A program made the position numbers and the translations under genes. A DNA stretch of 14,474 bases from an uncultured Microbacteriaceae bacterium (lineage in GTDB: Bacteria; Actinomycetota; Actinomycetes; Actinomycetales; Microbacteriaceae). The stretch covers positions 1 through 14,474 of the forward strand of contig CAMLMQ010000056.1 of NCBI GenBank assembly GCA_946481135.1, in the 5' to 3' direction. The stretch's first letter is position 1. The number at the start of each line of letters is the position of its first letter. The notes below the pieces were generated by a model. That model was not told where the DNA came from and did not search any database. It worked only from the letters and a program-made list of their open reading frames with translations. Shown here one piece after another: positions 11,902 through 14,474 of this stretch.

Positions 11902-13479
11902 GTGGACCCGCTCGACATCGCCCGCTGGCAGTTCGGCATCACGACCGTCTACCACTTCCTGATGGTGCCGCTCACGCTCGGGCTCGGGATGCTCGTCGCG
12001 GTGCTGCAGACCCGGTGGGTGCGGACGGGCGACGAGCGGTGGCTGCGGATGACGAAGTTCTGGGGCAAGTTGTACCTCGTCAACTTCATCGTGGGCGTCG
12101 CGACGGGGCTCGTGCAGGAGTTCCAGTTCGGCATGGCGTGGAGCGAGTACAGCCGCTTCGTCGGCGATGTGTTCGGCGCGCCCCTCGCCCTCGAAGGTCT
12201 GCTCGCGTTCTTCGTCGAGTCGACGTTCCTCGGTCTGTGGATCTTCGGCTGGAACCGCCTGCCGAAGCGGCTGCACCTCGCGACGCTCTGGCTCGCCGTC
12301 ATCGGCTCGTGGATCAGCGCGTTCTTCATCATCGTCGCGAACTCGTGGATGCAGCACCCCGTCGGCGTCGAACTGGTCGACGGTCGCCCGGTCATGACCG
12401 ACATCTGGGCCGTGCTCACCAACAACACCGCGCTCGCGGCGTACACGCACACCCTGTTCGGCGCGATGGCCGTCGCCGGCGGCTTCCTGCTCGGCATCGC
12501 GTGGTACCAGCTGTGGCGGCGGCGCAAGGACGGCATCGACACCGTGGATGCGCGCGGCCGCGTCGTCGTCGGGGAGGCTCCCGACATCCCCGGTCGTGAC
12601 CGCGCCGACCACGGCGTCTGGATCCGGTCGCTGCGCATCGGGGCCGCCGTCGCCGTCGTCGCCTTCGCGGGCGTCGCCGTGACGGGCGACCTGCAGGCGA
12701 AGCTCATGTACGAGCAGCAGCCGCTCAAGATGGCGGCCGCCGAAGCCGCGTGCCACACCGGCACGGAGTTCTCGGTGCTCTCGATCGGCGACCTCGGCGC
12801 GCAGGACTGCGACAGCGTCACCACGATCCTCGCCGTGCCGGGACTGCTCTCGTTCCTCGCCAAGGGCGACTTCGAGACCGAGCTGCCCGGCATCAACGAT
12901 CTCATCCCGCAATACCAGGAGGCCTACGGGCTCACCCTTCCCGACGACCCGCGCTACGGGGAGCGGGCCGGGCAGACGATCGAGTACCTGCCGCTCATGG
13001 AGGTCACCTACTGGGGCTTCCGCATCATGATCGGTTTCGGCGCGATCGCGGCGTTCGCCGCCGCCGTGGCGCTCTGGATCACCCGGAAGGGCACCGTGCC
13101 GCGCTCGGTCTGGCTCATGCGGCTCGCCGTGTTCGGCATCCTGGCCCCGTTCGGGGCCAACATCGCCGGCTGGGTGTTCACCGAGATGGGGCGGCAGCCC
13201 TTCGTCGTCGCGCCGAACCCCGACCCGAGCGGCATCGACGGCGTCTACATGTTCACCGCCGCGGCCGTGTCGCCCGGGGTGACGGGGGGCGAGCTGCTGT
13301 TCTCGGTGATCACGCTCACGCTCGTCTACGCCGTCATCCTCGTCTTCGAGCTGCTGCTGCTCGTGCGCTACGTGCGCAGCGGCGTGGCGGGCGCGATGCC
13401 CGAACTCGCACCCGCTCGAGACGCGGACGACGACGACACCCCCGAGAAGCGCGACGACGTGCTCGCGTTCGCCTACTGA
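11902..13479 (+). CDS. cydA: Cytochrome bd ubiquinol/menaquinol oxidase subunit I
   Basis: A 525-residue integral membrane subunit that carries the haems and the quinol site of cytochrome bd, a terminal oxidase reducing oxygen to water. Haem ligands are conserved: His18 (TTVYHF), His183 (YTHTLFGAM) and Met376 (FRIMIG). Glu428 in EMGRQPF is the conserved residue near the oxygen site. EFQFGMAWSEYSRFVGDVFG, ALEGLLAFFVESTFLGL and the quinol-loop QQPLKMAAAEA are nearly invariant family blocks. The quinol loop is of the short type and holds two cysteines, Cys284 and Cys303, spaced as in the mycobacterial enzyme's reported disulfide. The C-terminus is acidic and polar. The GTG start is set by GAAAGGAG at 11889-11896, 5 bases upstream; a longer frame from 11812 lacks family similarity. 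It is followed by cydB after 28 bases. Confidence 0.97.
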   Translation: MDPLDIARWQFGITTVYHFLMVPLTLGLGMLVAVLQTRWVRTGDERWLRMTKFWGKLYLVNFIVGVATGLVQEFQFGMAWSEYSRFVGDVFGAPLALEGLLAFFVESTFLGLWIFGWNRLPKRLHLATLWLAVIGSWISAFFIIVANSWMQHPVGVELVDGRPVMTDIWAVLTNNTALAAYTHTLFGAMAVAGGFLLGIAWYQLWRRRKDGIDTVDARGRVVVGEAPDIPGRDRADHGVWIRSLRIGAAVAVVAFAGVAVTGDLQAKLMYEQQPLKMAAAEAACHTGTEFSVLSIGDLGAQDCDSVTTILAVPGLLSFLAKGDFETELPGINDLIPQYQEAYGLTLPDDPRYGERAGQTIEYLPLMEVTYWGFRIMIGFGAIAAFAAAVALWITRKGTVPRSVWLMRLAVFGILAPFGANIAGWVFTEMGRQPFVVAPNPDPSGIDGVYMFTAAAVSPGVTGGELLFSVITLTLVYAVILVFELLLLVRYVRSGVAGAMPELAPARDADDDDTPEKRDDVLAFAY

Positions 13480-13507
13480 TCGCCCGACCGAACAGGAGAG
13501 ACAAGAG

Positions 13508-14474
13508 ATGGATGTGCTGCCCACGATCTGGTTCGTCGCGATCGCGGTGCTCTGGATCGGGTTCCTGCTGCTGGAGGGCTTCGACTTCGGCGTCGGCATG
13601 CACCTGCTCGTGCGCGCCCGCGGCGAGCAGGAGAAGCGGCTCATGCTCAACACGATCGGACCCGTCTGGGACGGCAACGAGGTGTGGTTGATCACCGCGG
13701 GCGCGGCGACCTTCGCGGCGTTCCCGCTCTGGTACGCGTCGCTCTTCTCGACGCTCTACGTGCCGCTCGTGCTCGTGCTGCTCGGCCTCATCTTCCGCGC
13801 CGTCGCGATCGAGTACCGCGGCAAGGGGGCGACCGACCGGTGGCGGCGCGGCTGGGACGTCGCGCTCGGCGTCGGATCGTTCGTCGCGGCCTTCGGCATC
13901 GGGGCGGCGCTCGCCCTCACGACGACGGGGCTGCCGATCGACGCCAACGGCGACCGGGTCGGCGGACCGTTCGTGTGGCTGACGCCCACCGCGGTGCTCG
14001 GCGGTCTCGCCGTCGTCGGGTTCTGCCTCGTGCACGCGGCGACGTTCCTCGCCCTGAAGACCGACGGTGCCGTGCGGGAACGGGCCGGCCGCGACGTCGT
14101 GCGCATGGCCCCGTTCGCCCTCCTGCCTCTCGTCGGCTGGGTGCTGCTCGTGCAGGTGCAGTCGGGGTCGATCGTGTCGTGGACCCTCGTCGGTGTCGCC
14201 GCCGGCGCGGCGGTGCTCGGCTGGCTCGCCGCGCGGAGGCGGCTCGAAGGACGCGCGTTCCTGGGGTTCGCGACCTTCCTCGTGGCGGGGGCGGCGGCGA
14301 TCTTCGTCGCGGCGTATCCGGCGGTGCTGCCGTCGACGCTCGACCCCGCGTTCACGCTCACGGTGTCGAACGCGTCGTCGAGCGACTACACGCTCGGCGT
14401 GATGACGATCGTCGCAGGCGTCGGGCTGCCGGTGGTGCTGCTCTACCAGGCGTGGAGCTACTGGGTGTTCCGCA
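13508..14474 (+). CDS. cydB: Cytochrome bd oxidase subunit II, 3' truncated by window edge
   Basis: The first 322 residues of CydB, the partner subunit of CydA; the family is usually about 340-380 residues, so only a short tail is missing. It begins MDVLPTIWFVAIAVLWIGF. LLLEGFDFGVGM carries the conserved Asp26, and NTIGPVWDGNEVWLITAGAA carries Asp55 and Glu58, the most conserved CydB block. FPLWYASLFSTLYVPL and LIFRAVAIEYRGK follow, then further hydrophobic helices to the window end (VVLLYQAWSYWVFR). The ATG has AGGAG at 13494-13498 with 9 bases between. Spacing to cydA (28 bases) and the same strand mark an operon. Assembly genes cydDC, which often follow, would lie beyond the window. Confidence 0.96.
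   Translation, partial: MDVLPTIWFVAIAVLWIGFLLLEGFDFGVGMHLLVRARGEQEKRLMLNTIGPVWDGNEVWLITAGAATFAAFPLWYASLFSTLYVPLVLVLLGLIFRAVAIEYRGKGATDRWRRGWDVALGVGSFVAAFGIGAALALTTTGLPIDANGDRVGGPFVWLTPTAVLGGLAVVGFCLVHAATFLALKTDGAVRERAGRDVVRMAPFALLPLVGWVLLVQVQSGSIVSWTLVGVAAGAAVLGWLAARRRLEGRAFLGFATFLVAGAAAIFVAAYPAVLPSTLDPAFTLTVSNASSSDYTLGVMTIVAGVGLPVVLLYQAWSYWVFR

Noticed and set aside
11365..13695. A 776-codon open frame on the minus strand through cydA
   Set aside because: Low-complexity composition typical of a shadow frame; cydA on the opposite strand has full family similarity.

Overview
The window comes from a high-GC Gram-positive bacterium, most likely an actinomycete of the Microbacteriaceae or a close relative. 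The evidence is the strong G/C preference at third codon positions, frequent GTG starts, apparent leaderless promoters, and a 41-bp intergenic repeat of a kind I remember from Microbacteriaceae genomes. The placement is inferred and was not tested by a search.

Left part (2-6949): the C-terminal end of a thiolase is followed by a sugar-uptake locus. A LacI-type regulator (505-1575) precedes a promoter with a consensus -35 box and flanking LacI-like palindromes (1604-1660). That promoter drives an AraD-like class II aldolase-fold protein, then a ChvE-type sugar-binding lipoprotein, a two-domain sugar ATPase (MmsA/GguA) and a permease (MmsB/GguB), then a small membrane protein. A 15-bp perfect hairpin separates the binding-protein gene from the ATPase gene. 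The AraD-like protein has lost all three zinc-binding histidines of the epimerase family, so it is probably not a working epimerase.

Middle part (6950-10392): an aromatic-catabolism island. It holds a LigJ-like 4-oxalomesaconate hydratase (+), an IclR regulator (-) whose 3' end overlaps ligJ by 16 bp, and, divergent from iclR, a LigM-like tetrahydrofolate-dependent aryl O-demethylase (+). No ring-cleavage enzyme is present. This suggests lignin-derived methoxy-aromatics as substrates, with the rest of the pathway elsewhere.

Repeat block (10403-10584): one inverted and three tandem direct copies of the roughly 41-bp repeat lie between convergent genes. They probably end transcription from both sides, and the last copy supplies the stop codon of the next gene.

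Right part (10575-14474): an M56 membrane metallopeptidase and a BlaI/CopY repressor (both -) are divergent from cydA and cydB (+), which encode cytochrome bd oxidase; cydB runs off the window. The 157-bp gap between blaI and cydA carries nested and tandem inverted repeats built from TTCTACAC/GTGTAGAA half-sites. These suggest that a BlaI-M56 proteolytic switch controls the oxidase as well as itself. I consider this the most interesting regulatory module here.
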